The notes: generated by a model from the sequence alone, not told the origin. A stretch of 64,000 nt of DNA from Nostoc piscinale CENA21 (GCF_001298445.1 NZ_CP012036.1:6201525-6265524), one strand, 5' to 3'; shown: positions 29,024 through 38,805, counted from the stretch's first letter. Numbers and translations: made by a program.

Positions 29024-29290
29024 CTATTGATTCTGCACCATTGATTCTGAGTATTCTACTTGAGTGCTAAATTCATTCGCTCTCGCAGTGGATACTAATG
29101 TCCAACCCGCCTTCAGCAGTCTTTGATAAGTTGCCCAACCCTTAGAACCGCCAGGAATTTGATAATCTGGCACTGCAAATTGCGGATATGCTGTGTAAGG
29201 CCGCCAACCTTTATTAGCCTCTACTTGCAAATACAAAACCTTCTCACCGTCGCCACTAGACTTAGATAACCAGCACATTTGTCGATTCAT
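29024..29290 (-). CDS. Small conserved cyanobacterial protein
   Basis: 88 residues, soluble, rich in aromatic residues and Gly (VEANKGWRPYTAYPQFAVPD, trimmed to 20; GSKGWATYQRLLKAGWTLV). The sequence looks constrained and the frame is clean, but I do not recognise a domain. It converges on ggt and has no operon partner. Confidence 0.6.
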   Translation of the reverse strand: MNRQMCWLSKSSGDGEKVLYLQVEANKGWRPYTAYPQFAVPDYQIPGGSKGWATYQRLLKAGWTLVSTARANEFSTQVEYSESMVQNQ

Positions 29291-29894
29291 GGCAAACTCC
29301 TTAGTGTTTAGCTAAAATTGCATAATCGCAGACTTTTGTCAAGCACTGCATCAATCTTCTGGGATAATTTTTAATTCCCCTAGTATGTGTCCATATACCT
29401 ACAAATTGGTTTAGTAAAATTACGTAAGCCATCAGATAGATTCGCTAGACCATTTTTGAAGATACAGCAAGACAAAATTACTCCATCCCCAACATTTGAT
29501 ACTTGCAAAAAGTGTCAGATATTGCGAATTTTGTAGGAAAAAGCTGATAATAGCTCAATATTTTTGGCTCCATGACTGAATAATGATGCAACATCGCTTA
29601 TAGGCGTAAAAACATAACGCTTCTCTGCGATACTTTGCTGGTTATGAGGGCAAGATTTTTCTCATGTTATCTGTGGTTGCTGTTAGTGTGTGTAACAAGA
29701 GTTACTATTTTGCTAAATAGCTGAATAATCAATCATTTGTTTTACTAGTTACACAAGTAAGATTTAGTTATCAGTGCTGATATTCAGTTACCATCAAAGA
29801 TAGTTATGCAGGGAGTTGGGTTAGACAAGGTTGAGGTGGTAGACAAGGTAGAAATATTTCTACCTTGTCTACCTTGTCTTCCTAGCCCCTAACC
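29291..29894. other. Gene-free region ending in a perfect palindrome
   Basis: 604 bp. No coding frame of note. The right end holds a 36-bp perfect palindrome (29838-29873, arms GGTAGACAAGGTAGAAAT) built from the ACCTTGTCT repeat, 21 bp past the stop of the minus-strand DUF1802 gene. It could act as a terminator hairpin, though it is not followed by a strong T-tract. Confidence 0.6.
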
Positions 29895-30485
29895 TCAGCA
29901 CTTGATAAAATCACTAATAATCGTGCGAATTTCGTTAACTATTTCTGAGTAGTCAGCATCAGATAAAACAGGTGTTGCATGTGCGATGCCAATTGGTTGC
30001 GCTAAATCAATCCAGGACTTGCAACCACCATATTTTGGCAGATAGGGAATTTCTTGGACTTTGGGCAGTTTATAAGTGCGTAACAGCAGAACATACAACG
30101 GCTGACGTGGTTTCCATTTTAAGCGATCGCTAATAAAATACTCATTCCAGATATGAAACGGGAGTAAAGCGTTAACAGTAGACTCCTCACTAATCGGCAA
30201 AATATCTGTAATCTCTGCCCAACTGCCAATACGAATTGTTTCTGGATGCCAACCAGGAGTTACTGGACAGACGAGATTTGCATATTCTGATTTTAGCAGA
30301 AACGGCTGTTGATGTTCAAAAGTTGGGTAAAGTAAAACCTGCTCATGAGCAACTTGAAAACGTCCATTCTGCTCATGAATGCCACCTTTACGCAGTAACA
30401 TGATGGTTTTGGCAGTTTCCAAAGCATTAATCGCCACAGACCATTCTTTGAGAGCGTATAAACTCGAAGTTAAATTCATCGGCAT
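29895..30485 (-). CDS. DUF1802 family protein
   Basis: 196 residues. Matches DUF1802 from memory: SSLYALKEWSVAINAL at the start, TIMLLRKGGI, FLLKSEYAN-like and PLYVLLLRTYKL in the second half. Soluble, function unknown, seen in cyanobacteria and other bacteria. Translation may start at Met3 (30479). Divergent from the aldo/keto reductase with an 80-bp spacer, so shared regulation is possible. Confidence 0.82.
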   Translation of the reverse strand: MPMNLTSSLYALKEWSVAINALETAKTIMLLRKGGIHEQNGRFQVAHEQVLLYPTFEHQQPFLLKSEYANLVCPVTPGWHPETIRIGSWAEITDILPISEESTVNALLPFHIWNEYFISDRLKWKPRQPLYVLLLRTYKLPKVQEIPYLPKYGGCKSWIDLAQPIGIAHATPVLSDADYSEIVNEIRTIISDFIKC

Positions 30486-30565
30486 CTGCTGTAACTCTGA
30501 TTTAATTTCACGCTAAGACCGTTAAAGTATGAAACTATCCGGGGAAATGTAATGAGACAACCATT

Positions 30566-31525
30566 ATGGAAAAGCGAAAATTAGGTACATCTGCCGTAGA
30601 AATCACACCCATCATTATTGGAACTTGGCAAGCTGGCAAAAAGATGTGGGTGGGAATTGAAGACGCTGACTCCATTAAAGCCATTCGCGCCGCCTTTGAA
30701 GCCGGCATCACAACTGTTGACACAGCAGAAGTTTATGGTGAAGGTCATTCTGAGCGCATTGTAGCCGAAGCTTTATCAGATGTGCGCGACCAAGTACAGT
30801 ATGCCACAAAAGTTTTTGCCAACCATCTCAAGTACGATCAAGTGATTGAGGCTTGCGATCGCTCTTTAAAAAACCTCAAAACCGATCATATCGACCTTTA
30901 TCAAATTCATTGGCCTGCGGGTGCCTTTAATAGCGAAATAGTCCCCATCACAGAAACGATGAAGGCTTTAAATGAGCTAAAACAGCAAGGAAAAATTAGA
31001 GCAATTGGGGTTTCTAACTTTTCTGGCGCACAATTGGCAGAAGCATCACAATATGGACGAATCGATAGTTTGCAACCCCCATATTCCCTATTTTGGCGGG
31101 CGGTGGAAAACGATGCTATGCCCTATTGTATCGAAAATCAAATTTCTATCTTGGCTTATTCACCCTTAGCCCAAGGATTATTAACAGGTAAATTTACTCG
31201 CGGCCAAAAATTCGCCCCAGAAGACAACCGCGCCAAAAATAAATTATTTCAAGGCGAAAACTTTGAACACGCTCAACAAGCTATAGATAAACTCCGCCCC
31301 ATAGCCGAACACCATCATTGTACCTTGGCACAGTTAGCCTTAGCTTGGTTAATTGCCCAACCCCAAGCCAATGCGATCGCAGGCGCACGTTATCCCGAAC
31401 AAGCACAAGACAACGCCAAAGCCGCCAATGTTCAACTTACCCCTGAAGAAATTGCCGAAATCGATTCTATTGGGCGAATTGTCACCGATCATTTAGATGA
31501 CAACCCAGTTATGTGGAATTGGTAA
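30566..31525 (+). CDS. Aldo/keto reductase
   Basis: 319 residues, (beta/alpha)8 oxidoreductase. Catalytic tetrad residues are visible: Asp and Tyr in TVDTAEVYGEG, Lys in YATKVF, His in LYQIHWP. The NADPH-binding end is in AYSPLAQGLLTGK and GARYPEQA. It reduces aldehydes or ketones in the cytoplasm; the physiological substrate is not predictable. Divergent from DUF1802. Confidence 0.92.
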   Translation: MEKRKLGTSAVEITPIIIGTWQAGKKMWVGIEDADSIKAIRAAFEAGITTVDTAEVYGEGHSERIVAEALSDVRDQVQYATKVFANHLKYDQVIEACDRSLKNLKTDHIDLYQIHWPAGAFNSEIVPITETMKALNELKQQGKIRAIGVSNFSGAQLAEASQYGRIDSLQPPYSLFWRAVENDAMPYCIENQISILAYSPLAQGLLTGKFTRGQKFAPEDNRAKNKLFQGENFEHAQQAIDKLRPIAEHHHCTLAQLALAWLIAQPQANAIAGARYPEQAQDNAKAANVQLTPEEIAEIDSIGRIVTDHLDDNPVMWNW

Positions 31526-32050
31526 GCTGAGTTGATAGTTAAGGTTTGAAAGAAGGGTGTCAGGGTGTAGTTATTCAAAACCCTTACACCCCATACCCTT
31601 TCACCCTTACACCCAATCACCACAGAAAATTTTGGTGCGTAAGTCCTGCAAAATAACAACAAAGATTGCAAAAATAAACAAAATGTCAACTTTAGTAAAC
31701 TACTAGTTGCTATTTCTTAGGTAAGTGCTAAATTGAATAACAAGACATCAAACAGATTCAAACCAAACCAAAAGGGCAAATGACTCTGATGTCTCCCGTC
31801 TGTAGCCCAAGCAAATTTTCAGCAAGCCCTAATTAAATGTGGTGAAAGCCCAAGCACACAAAAGGCAGAGCCAAATCCCAAAGCGGAAAAACAAAGATTG
31901 CTGAAGTTGCTAGTTATTAAGTCCACCTTAGTTGTTTACTCTCTCAATTCTTTAGCTAATTTTAAAAAATTTGAAACCTGTGAATTCCCAATAACCTGGT
32001 CATCGTTGACCAGGTTTTGATGTTTTTAGCTATAATTTTCAATTGGCAAT
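31526..32050. other. Gene-free region with a plus-strand terminator and possible gene relic
   Basis: 525 bp. 31555-31620 holds short tandem repeats (agggtgtcagggtgtag, acccttacacccc). About 31790-31980 carries a plus-strand frame without start (QANFQQALIKCGESPSTQKA and on) that looks protein-like but is unidentified. A hairpin AACCTGGTCA/TGACCAGGTT at 31993-32016 followed by TTGATGTTTTT resembles a terminator, so a transcript (relic gene or small RNA) may end there. Confidence 0.4.
31993..32022 (+). terminator. Intrinsic terminator-like hairpin
   Basis: Ten-bp perfect arms with a four-base loop and a T-rich tail on the plus strand. The nearest plus-strand gene (aldo/keto reductase) ends about 470 bp earlier. 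Confidence 0.6.
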
Positions 32051-32802
32051 CTAAGTTAAATAGAGTAGCAGTGCTTTTTGCTCTTTAACAGCAGTTTCAT
32101 AGTAATCAACTATTTCATTGTAGTAATCTGTCATGTAATCAATCATTTCTTCGTCTGACCAGTCAATCCAAGGTACAGGGTTTGGCTTCTGCGACTCTTT
32201 TATAAAACGATTTTCCAACCCTTCTTGAGAAAGTTCTAATAAACCATCCAGAATTTGCCCAACTTCATTGCCTGCTTGTAGATATCTAACTGGCCCATAT
32301 CCTGTTTCATAACCAATATCTTTACCAGCACCAAAGGCGTTAATTAAAGGCTTTCCATCCCACTGGGAATTTTTAATTACTAGAAATGGCAAAAAATCTT
32401 TTTTGTATCCTTTTTCAACTATTAATTCAGGAATTTTGCCTTGAGGTGTGTTGTAATAAGCAGAAATATAACCAGCTAATAAAAATGTTATTTCTCGCCA
32501 AGATTTATGTAAATCTAATTCGGGGTTTTCCCACTCAGAAAGAAACAATTCCTCTAAGGCTTGCCAATCATAAGTATTTTTCCACTGTTTGCTTCTACCA
32601 ACAGGTAGATTACCAAATATTGCTCTAGCATTTTTGTTTTGCTACTTCAGCATATTCTCCTGTCGAATAAAGCTCTCTTTGCCAATAAGGGGATTCTGGT
32701 AACCATTTAGCATCAAAAAAACGCATCTACAAGATATGGATCTTTGATAAATAAATCCAAAGTTGATGAAGAAATTTGTTTTATTTCACCTGTTATTCCC
32801 AT
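32051..32802 (-). pseudogene. DUF1877-like gene with two frameshifts
   Basis: The 165-residue frame ending at 32051 (starting LSEWENPELDLHK) is the C-terminal part. In-frame with it back to ~32640 is NARAIFGNLPVGRS; the preceding frame gives DAKWLPESPYWQRELYS; and a third gives MGITGEIKQISSSTLDLF from ATG 32802. Joined they form one ~249-residue protein matching the DUF1877 pattern (MGI...). The breaks lie in a T7 run (32715-32721, minus strand) and at AAAACAAAAA (32631-32640). Removing one base from each restores the frame. Either a decaying gene or homopolymer errors in the assembly. Confidence 0.75.
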
Positions 32803-32883
32803 AAAATAATTTTGAAATTGGTTAATATTCAATTCTAATAAGTACGATCGCAAGTTAAACTATAGTACACAGTAGTTTTTTCA

Positions 32884-34326
32884 ATGGCTTTAGTAATTGC
32901 AGGTGAACGTAGCGGGGTGGGTAAGACAACAGTCACACTCACCCTTTTAGCATCTTTATGTCGTCGTGGTGGTCAAGTACAATCTTTCAAGGTCGGGCCA
33001 GATTATATTGACCCAATGTTTCATCGGTATGTAACTGGTCTTGCTTGTCGTAACTTAGACCCAGTGCTGACTAGTGAAGCTTACGTTCAGCAATGTTTTG
33101 CTCATCACAGCCAAGCAAGTGAATATGCTTTGGTAGAAGGGGTGATGGGGTTGTTTGATGGAATAGGGAGTCGGGAAGAAAATACTTTACACCCATTCAC
33201 TTTTGCTAGTACGGCGCACATTGCAAAGTTACTCGATTTACCTGTGGTGTTGGTAATTGATTGCAGTCGGTTATCGGGTTCTGTAGCTGCGATCGCTCAC
33301 GGTTATTGTACCTTTGACCCCAAAATTAAAATAGCTGGTTTAGTGCTGAATCGCGTCGGGAGCGATCGCCATCTTTCTTTACTCAAAGATGCTCTAAAAT
33401 CTCTACAATTGCCGATTCTCGGTGTGCTGCGTCGTCAAGATAATATTACAATTCCTGACCGCCATCTTGGTTTAGTTCCCACAGCAGAACTCAGCGAATT
33501 AGATGCAGTTATAGAACGTCTAGCAGATTTAGGTGATACTTGCTTTGACTGGCAAAGTTTATTACCTTTGTTGAGACAGAAGGGGGACAAAGGAGACAAG
33601 GAAGACAAGGGAGAGAATAACCCTGGTTGTTTGGGGAAATCGTCTTCTGTAGTCAGGGTTGCGGTTGCGTGCGATCGCGCTTTTAATTTTTATTATCAAG
33701 ACAATCTTGATTTACTGCAAAAATTAGGTGCAGAGTTAGTTTTTTGGAGTCCTTTAGAAGATGCAGAATTACCGCGAAATATTCAAGGTATGTATTTTGG
33801 TGGTGGTTTCCCAGAAGTATTTGCTCAACAATTAACTAAAAATATTAATGTTTTGCAAGCAGTAAAAACAGCGATTATTCAAGGAATACCGACCATTGCT
33901 GAATGTGGTGGCTTGATGTATTTGTGTAGAGAAATCATTGATTTTGAGGGTAAATCTTACCCAATGGTGGGCATAATTCCCACATCTGCTTGTATGGATA
34001 AACGTTTAACTTTAGGTTATCGTCGAGCCGTAGCTTTACAAGATAGTTTATTAGTAAATGCCGGAACAAATGTTTATGGACATGAATTTCATCGCTCAAC
34101 TTTAAAAGCTAACTCTCGTCAACCATTGTTTGATACTTACCGCTACGATTGCGATGAAAATATGGGCTTTGAAGGCTGGAATTTACCTATCAATCTTCAC
34201 GCTTCATACATACATTTACACTGGGGTTCTAATGGAGAAATTCCCCAGCGATTTCTTCAACAATGTCAAAGTTATAGCGTTTCTCATTCTAGTGAGGTAC
34301 TAACACGAATAATTAACCGCAGATGA
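32884..34326 (+). CDS. cbiA: Cobyrinic acid a,c-diamide synthase (CobB/CbiA)
   Basis: 480 residues. N-terminal ATPase with P-loop GERSGVGKTTVTL (residues ~7-19) and KVGPDYIDP; C-terminal class-I glutamine amidotransferase domain with GGGFPE and Cys in AECGGLMYL, then late His. It amidates the a and c side chains of cobyrinate with Gln and ATP in corrinoid synthesis. A Lys/Asp/Gly-rich stretch at residues ~235-248 (QKGDKGDKEDKGEN) sits in the interdomain linker and is encoded by a short-tandem-repeat tract. No cobalamin riboswitch was recognised upstream. Confidence 0.93.
   Translation: MALVIAGERSGVGKTTVTLTLLASLCRRGGQVQSFKVGPDYIDPMFHRYVTGLACRNLDPVLTSEAYVQQCFAHHSQASEYALVEGVMGLFDGIGSREENTLHPFTFASTAHIAKLLDLPVVLVIDCSRLSGSVAAIAHGYCTFDPKIKIAGLVLNRVGSDRHLSLLKDALKSLQLPILGVLRRQDNITIPDRHLGLVPTAELSELDAVIERLADLGDTCFDWQSLLPLLRQKGDKGDKEDKGENNPGCLGKSSSVVRVAVACDRAFNFYYQDNLDLLQKLGAELVFWSPLEDAELPRNIQGMYFGGGFPEVFAQQLTKNINVLQAVKTAIIQGIPTIAECGGLMYLCREIIDFEGKSYPMVGIIPTSACMDKRLTLGYRRAVALQDSLLVNAGTNVYGHEFHRSTLKANSRQPLFDTYRYDCDENMGFEGWNLPINLHASYIHLHWGSNGEIPQRFLQQCQSYSVSHSSEVLTRIINRR
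33581..33616. repeat. In-frame short tandem repeat inside cbiA
   Basis: GGGGGACAAAGGAGACAAGG-type repeat, the same family as the ACCTTGTCT units at 29821-29880, here read through as Lys-Gly-Asp residues in a linker. Confidence 0.75.
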
Positions 34327-34673
34327 ACGAAGAGCGTAATACCCACGATCTCATTACCCTCGTTCCCATAACCGCAGGTATATTGGGTTTTTCATTCTTT
34401 CCCCCTGCTCCCAGCCCCCCTGCGGCCTATTTGTATCAAACTTAAAGTGAAACGGTGTTACATCCTTTAGCCGCGACAATTATTCACAATGGTTCAGCAA
34501 TTGCGGCTGGGTTAAACGGGTTACGTTCCCTGATGCACCAAGATCCGCCAAGACAGTCAGAATAATATCGTCTGTATTTTTTTGTGGTTGTAGTTTGAAA
34601 ACATGCCCTAACCCCTTCACACACAGCCATCTGATGCCACAATAAACTAAAGAATTGTGGTGAAGTCACTCTC
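34327..34673. other. Gene-free region with C-rich repeat tract
   Basis: 347 bp. About 34395-34425 is a CCCCCTGCTCCCAGCCCCCC tract of the dispersed repeat type. No coding frame with support and no clear hairpin. Confidence 0.5.
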
Positions 34674-35789
34674 ATGCAATCAGCAAACAAACTACCACGA
34701 TGGTTAAGTTATGGCTTGGCGTTTCCGCTAGTCATTCTCAACGGTTGGTTATTAATCCAGGTTGTCAAGTATTTTCAACCTTTGGTGAGTGTAGTTGCGA
34801 TCGCTATCCTACTAGCATTTGTCTTAAACTACCCCATCCAGTTCTTTCAAAAACGCGGTGTACCCCGTTACTTGGCAATTGTCGGAGTCTTGCTGTCAGC
34901 CGTGGTGATTCTGGGAGGTGTTGGTATCACCTTAGTACCAGTAATTCTGCAACAGCTTAACGAACTAGCAAATATTCTGCCTTCATGGATAGATTCTAGT
35001 TTAGAACAATTAGATGCCTTTCAAAATTGGGCAGCTACCCAACAAATTCCGATTAATTTGCGGGGTTTAGCCTTACAACTGTTAGAAAGATTATCCAATC
35101 AATTTCAATCTTTCACAGGCAAAATTCTGGGTTTTGCATTTGATACTATCGGTGTTGTAGTTAATATTTTAATTGCAGCCGTTTTGACTATTTACTTAAT
35201 CTTAAATGGTCAAAAATTATGGGATGGAATTTATCAATGGTTCCCTGAAAATATCGGCACAAAAGTTAGACAATTACTCCGAGAAGATTTTCAAAATTAT
35301 TTTATTGGTCAGGCAACATTAGGGGCAGTGTTAGCTATATTGGTGACATTAGCATTTGTACTCCTCCGCATTCCCCTGGCTTTGTTGTTTGGTATCGCTA
35401 TTGGCTTTTTCTCATTATTTCCCTTTGGGACAGGGATAGGAATTGGCATAGTTAGTTTATTAGTTGCTTTAGAAAACTTTTGGTTAGGTGTGGAAGTTTT
35501 AGGTGTCGCAGTAGCCCTTGATCAAATTAATTCTAATATTGTCGCACCAAGAATTTTAGGAAATCTAACTGGTTTAAATCCAGTGTGGGTAGTAATTTCC
35601 TTGCTCATTGGGGCAAAATTAGGTGGCGTTTTAGGTCTGTTAATTGCGATTCCTATCGCTAGTTTTATTAAAGATATTGCAGATAGTTGGCGAGCCGGAG
35701 AACTGAGTCAACAAATTGTTACTCATGAAGATGGCGTAAAAACTTCACCAATGGAAGTAAATCAGGAAAATTACATCAGCAAAAGTTAA
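34674..35789 (+). CDS. AI-2E family transporter (PerM/TqsA-like permease)
   Basis: 371 residues with about eight transmembrane helices. Family features: AILLAFVLNYPIQFFQKRG near the start, a soluble central segment (~100-160) rich in Leu, then a pore-like ALGFFSLFPFGTGIGIG region and late LNPVWVVISLLIGAKLGGVLG. Members export autoinducer-2 or act as Na+/H+ antiporters; most cyanobacterial ones have no known substrate. A strong terminator follows. Confidence 0.9.
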   Translation: MQSANKLPRWLSYGLAFPLVILNGWLLIQVVKYFQPLVSVVAIAILLAFVLNYPIQFFQKRGVPRYLAIVGVLLSAVVILGGVGITLVPVILQQLNELANILPSWIDSSLEQLDAFQNWAATQQIPINLRGLALQLLERLSNQFQSFTGKILGFAFDTIGVVVNILIAAVLTIYLILNGQKLWDGIYQWFPENIGTKVRQLLREDFQNYFIGQATLGAVLAILVTLAFVLLRIPLALLFGIAIGFFSLFPFGTGIGIGIVSLLVALENFWLGVEVLGVAVALDQINSNIVAPRILGNLTGLNPVWVVISLLIGAKLGGVLGLLIAIPIASFIKDIADSWRAGELSQQIVTHEDGVKTSPMEVNQENYISKS

Positions 35790-35811
35790 CCAGCAATTCT
35801 CAAGATATTTT

Positions 35812-35844
35812 ATATCCCCGAATTATTTCATAATTCGGGGATAT
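35812..35844 (+). terminator. Terminator after the AI-2E permease
   Basis: Perfect 15-bp arms (ATATCCCCGAATTAT and complement) with a TTC loop and T-rich tail, 23 bp past the stop. Confidence 0.9.
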
Positions 35845-35959
35845 TTGACTTTATATCATAATATTTTCTTAACTTTTAGATAACTCAATATTTACTTGTA
35901 ACATTACATGAATAGTTTAATTTATTTTTCTACAAACCTCTGTAAAACAACTGAATTTT

Positions 35960-37558
35960 ATGGAATCTAATCAACCATTAAAGATAAATCGTCGCCAATT
36001 TTTAGTACGTTCAGCAGTAACAGCAGGCGGAATTATTGGGACAAATATTGTTTCTAAATCTCCTGTTTTTGGTCAAGCACCTGCTATTATTACTGCGGAA
36101 AAAATGCGTCCTGGTATACCTTTTGGTGTAGCTACTGGTGACATTAGTGAAAATAATGTTGTGATTTGGAGTCGGAGCGATCGCCCCGCCAGAATGATTG
36201 TAGAATATTCAACTAGCGAATCATTTCGTAATGTCCGGCGCATTCCTGGGCCTGTAGCTTTAGAAACTAGCGACTTTACCGCCCGACTTAACCTCAGAAA
36301 ACTACCCCAAAATCAACAGATATTTTATCGGGTAATTTTTCAAGATTTAAACTATCGCAACGTTTACAGCGCCCCAGTTAGCGGTTCTTTCCGTACACCT
36401 CCTAGATATGGCAAAGATATCTGCTTTGTTTGGGGAGGCGACACCGCAGGTCAAGGATGGGGTATAAATCCTGACTTTGGTGGGATGAGAATTTATGAAA
36501 CTATGCGCCAACTCCAGCCCGACTTTTTCATCCATTCAGGCGATAACATTTATGCTGATGGCCCTATTCAATCTCAAGTAACGCTGGATGATGGCACAAT
36601 TTGGCGCAACATCACCACACCAGAAAAATCGAAAGTTGCAGAAACTTTAACAGAGTTTCGTGGGAACTATCAATACAACTTGATGGATGAAAATATTAAG
36701 CGTTTCAATGCCGAAGTGCCAATATTAGCGCAGTGGGACGACCACGAAGTTACAAATAACTGGTATCCCGGCGAAATCCTCAACGATGACCGCTACACAG
36801 TCAAAGATGTTAACTTGTTAGCTAAACGGGCAAGACAAGCATTTTTGGAATATATGCCGATTGAGTATTACGATAATCCAGAAAGAACCAGAATTTACCG
36901 TTCCTTTGAGTATGGGTCATTGCTCGATATTTTCATGCTGGATGAACGCACCTATCGAGGGCCAAACTCTCCCAATAATCAGCCACAACAAAGTCCAGCA
37001 ACAGATTTTTTAAGTAGAAGACAAGTGCAGTGGCTAAAACGACAATTACTTTCATCCAAAGCCACTTGGAAAGTTATTGCCAGTGATATGCCTTTAGGAC
37101 TGATAGTGAGAGATGGTGCGACTGATTTTGAAGCTTGGGCAAATGGCGACGGCCCCGCTTTAGGCAGAGAATTAGAATTGGCAGACTTACTGCGGTTTAT
37201 CAAAAACAGAAATATTCAGAATGTGGTGTGGTTTACTGCTGATGTCCATTACGCCGCCGCCCACTACTACGACCCCAATAAAGCCCAGTTTCAAGACTTT
37301 AAACCTTTCTGGGAGTTCGTCGCCGGGCCACTAAATGCAGGTACATTTGGGCCAAATCAATTAGAAAATACCTTCGGCCCACAATTAGTATTTCAAAGCC
37401 TGCCTGCTGGTACAAGAGCAAATCGACCCCCAAGTGAAGGGTTGCAATTCTTCGGCGCAGTCAGAATTAATGCTTATACCAAAGTGATGACAGTATCCCT
37501 GCGTAATTTGGCTGGCAAAGTTGTTTACAGCGTAGATTTACCACCAGAAAAAGATTAA
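35960..37558 (+). CDS. phoD: PhoD-like alkaline phosphatase D (Tat-exported)
   Basis: 532 residues. Twin-arginine signal NRRQFLVRSAV at the N-terminus, so exported folded. PhoD N-domain (~45-150), then metallophosphatase core: WGGDTAG, HSGDNIYADG, QWDDHEVTNN, TADVHYAAAHYY hold the metal ligands. It hydrolyses phosphomonoesters or diesters with Fe3+/Ca2+. No Pho box could be picked out with confidence in the 115-bp upstream region past the preceding terminator. Confidence 0.93.
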   Translation: MESNQPLKINRRQFLVRSAVTAGGIIGTNIVSKSPVFGQAPAIITAEKMRPGIPFGVATGDISENNVVIWSRSDRPARMIVEYSTSESFRNVRRIPGPVALETSDFTARLNLRKLPQNQQIFYRVIFQDLNYRNVYSAPVSGSFRTPPRYGKDICFVWGGDTAGQGWGINPDFGGMRIYETMRQLQPDFFIHSGDNIYADGPIQSQVTLDDGTIWRNITTPEKSKVAETLTEFRGNYQYNLMDENIKRFNAEVPILAQWDDHEVTNNWYPGEILNDDRYTVKDVNLLAKRARQAFLEYMPIEYYDNPERTRIYRSFEYGSLLDIFMLDERTYRGPNSPNNQPQQSPATDFLSRRQVQWLKRQLLSSKATWKVIASDMPLGLIVRDGATDFEAWANGDGPALGRELELADLLRFIKNRNIQNVVWFTADVHYAAAHYYDPNKAQFQDFKPFWEFVAGPLNAGTFGPNQLENTFGPQLVFQSLPAGTRANRPPSEGLQFFGAVRINAYTKVMTVSLRNLAGKVVYSVDLPPEKD

Positions 37559-37565
37559 CTGTAGA

Positions 37566-37583
37566 GTGGGCAAGCTTGCCCAC
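37566..37583 (+). terminator. Palindromic hairpin after phoD
   Basis: 18-bp perfect palindrome GTGGGCAAGCTTGCCCAC, then CTATCTTTT, 7 bp past the phoD stop. Confidence 0.7.
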
Positions 37584-37639
37584 CTATCTTTTAAAATGGA
37601 CATCAAGCAAATCAAACTTTCTTTTACCAAAAAGTCTCA

Positions 37640-37696
37640 ATGGTACAGACCCCATCTAAACCCATGACTTTGGCGGAGTTTCTCAAGCTACCATAG
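37640..37696 (+). pseudogene. Remnant of a Uma2-family (DUF820) nuclease-like gene
   Basis: ATG followed by VQTPSKPMTLAEFLKLP and a stop. This is the characteristic N-terminus of cyanobacterial Uma2/DUF820 proteins; the remaining ~170 residues are gone. The rest of the 573-bp gap (37584-38131) holds a CACTGAGCTTGTCGAAGTG repeat near 38033-38053 and no gene. Confidence 0.5.
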
Positions 37697-38131
37697 TCAT
37701 TGGGAAACCTTAAGCAATGGTGTTGTTACCTTGATCTTGTAGTTTCTCCTTCTTTTTGGCTACCCCAACTCATATAAGCCGTTTATTTGGATTTATTAGG
37801 GATAAATCTCTCTCTTGCGCCCTGTCTCCTTCCTCTCTGCGAATATTAATATGCAAATTAAAGGTACAGCAGCTTATTTTTTCGGATTTACTACTGTTAT
37901 TAACTTTGTGCCAAAAATTTTTCAGGTGACTGAGCAAATTTAAGTATTTTTTCTGCTGACACTATACAGCTAAGTATGCTTTTTTACTTTTAAAACATCC
38001 TCTGAATATTAACAAGTAATTAGCTTGCGTGGTCACACTGAGCTTGTCGAAGTGCAGGCTTTGTTTGTCTAGCTCCAGATTTTCAGCTTCTGAGAAAATT
38101 GCTTTGAGAAAAAAATACAAGATACAGTCAC

Positions 38132-38677
38132 ATGAAATATATAAAGCGTCACATTAAAAAGATTGAGCTTATTGTTGAGGTGGTTTTTTTAGTAGCCTTA
38201 TTTCTGCTGGGATTTTTTCTGGATTATAAATACGCTGCTTCCTTATTTTGGCAATATTACTTATTTATGGCTGTTTTAGCCTTGATTTTACTTTTGCCAG
38301 TGTACTTACAATCTCGGCGCAAACAAGAATTGTGGCTGTTTATCGGATTCAATCTCAGCATCTTTGCTTTGTACTTTGTAACTCTCTCGCCTGTCAAACC
38401 TTTCATGCAGTTTTATTCCGACATTAAACATGGGATGACAATTCCAGAAGTACAAAGCAGATTTAACCAACGTTTTCCCAAAGGCGGAAGATTTCCTCAG
38501 CCACTAGGAGAATTCATTGGTGGAAATGAGGATGTGCTGGAAAAGACTGACCCAGTTGTATATGACCAGCATCTAAACTACATTCTTGACCCAAACGATG
38601 GTCGTTACAATGCGGAAGTGGTGAATGTTTATTTCAAAGATGGCAAAGTGTTAGAAGTCAAGTATTCGGGTGATTGA
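38132..38677 (+). CDS. Small membrane protein, unknown
   Basis: 181 residues. Basic N-terminus, then three transmembrane helices (~14-31, ~41-59, ~67-85). The C-terminal half is soluble (QFYSDIKHGMTIPEVQSRFN) and resembles a SmpA/OmlA-like or outer-facing small domain (DIKxGMTxxEV pattern), which suggests a domain outside the cytoplasmic membrane. I do not recognise a named family. Single gene. Confidence 0.7.
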   Translation: MKYIKRHIKKIELIVEVVFLVALFLLGFFLDYKYAASLFWQYYLFMAVLALILLLPVYLQSRRKQELWLFIGFNLSIFALYFVTLSPVKPFMQFYSDIKHGMTIPEVQSRFNQRFPKGGRFPQPLGEFIGGNEDVLEKTDPVVYDQHLNYILDPNDGRYNAEVVNVYFKDGKVLEVKYSGD

Positions 38678-38805
38678 GAAGAACTTTTACACCCAGCCTC
38701 AAAAAATCTTTGTGTGTTCAGTCTGTTTTAGATGCAACAATCAAAGATATTTTGTAGTGGCGGATAAGATAAAGAAGTAAGAACCCTGTTCACTCACCAC
38801 TACCC

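Noticed and set aside
32500..32883. Cobalamin riboswitch upstream of cbiA
   Set aside because: No B12-box-like core (GCCACTG) seen, and the region is filled by the DUF1877 pseudogene on the other strand.
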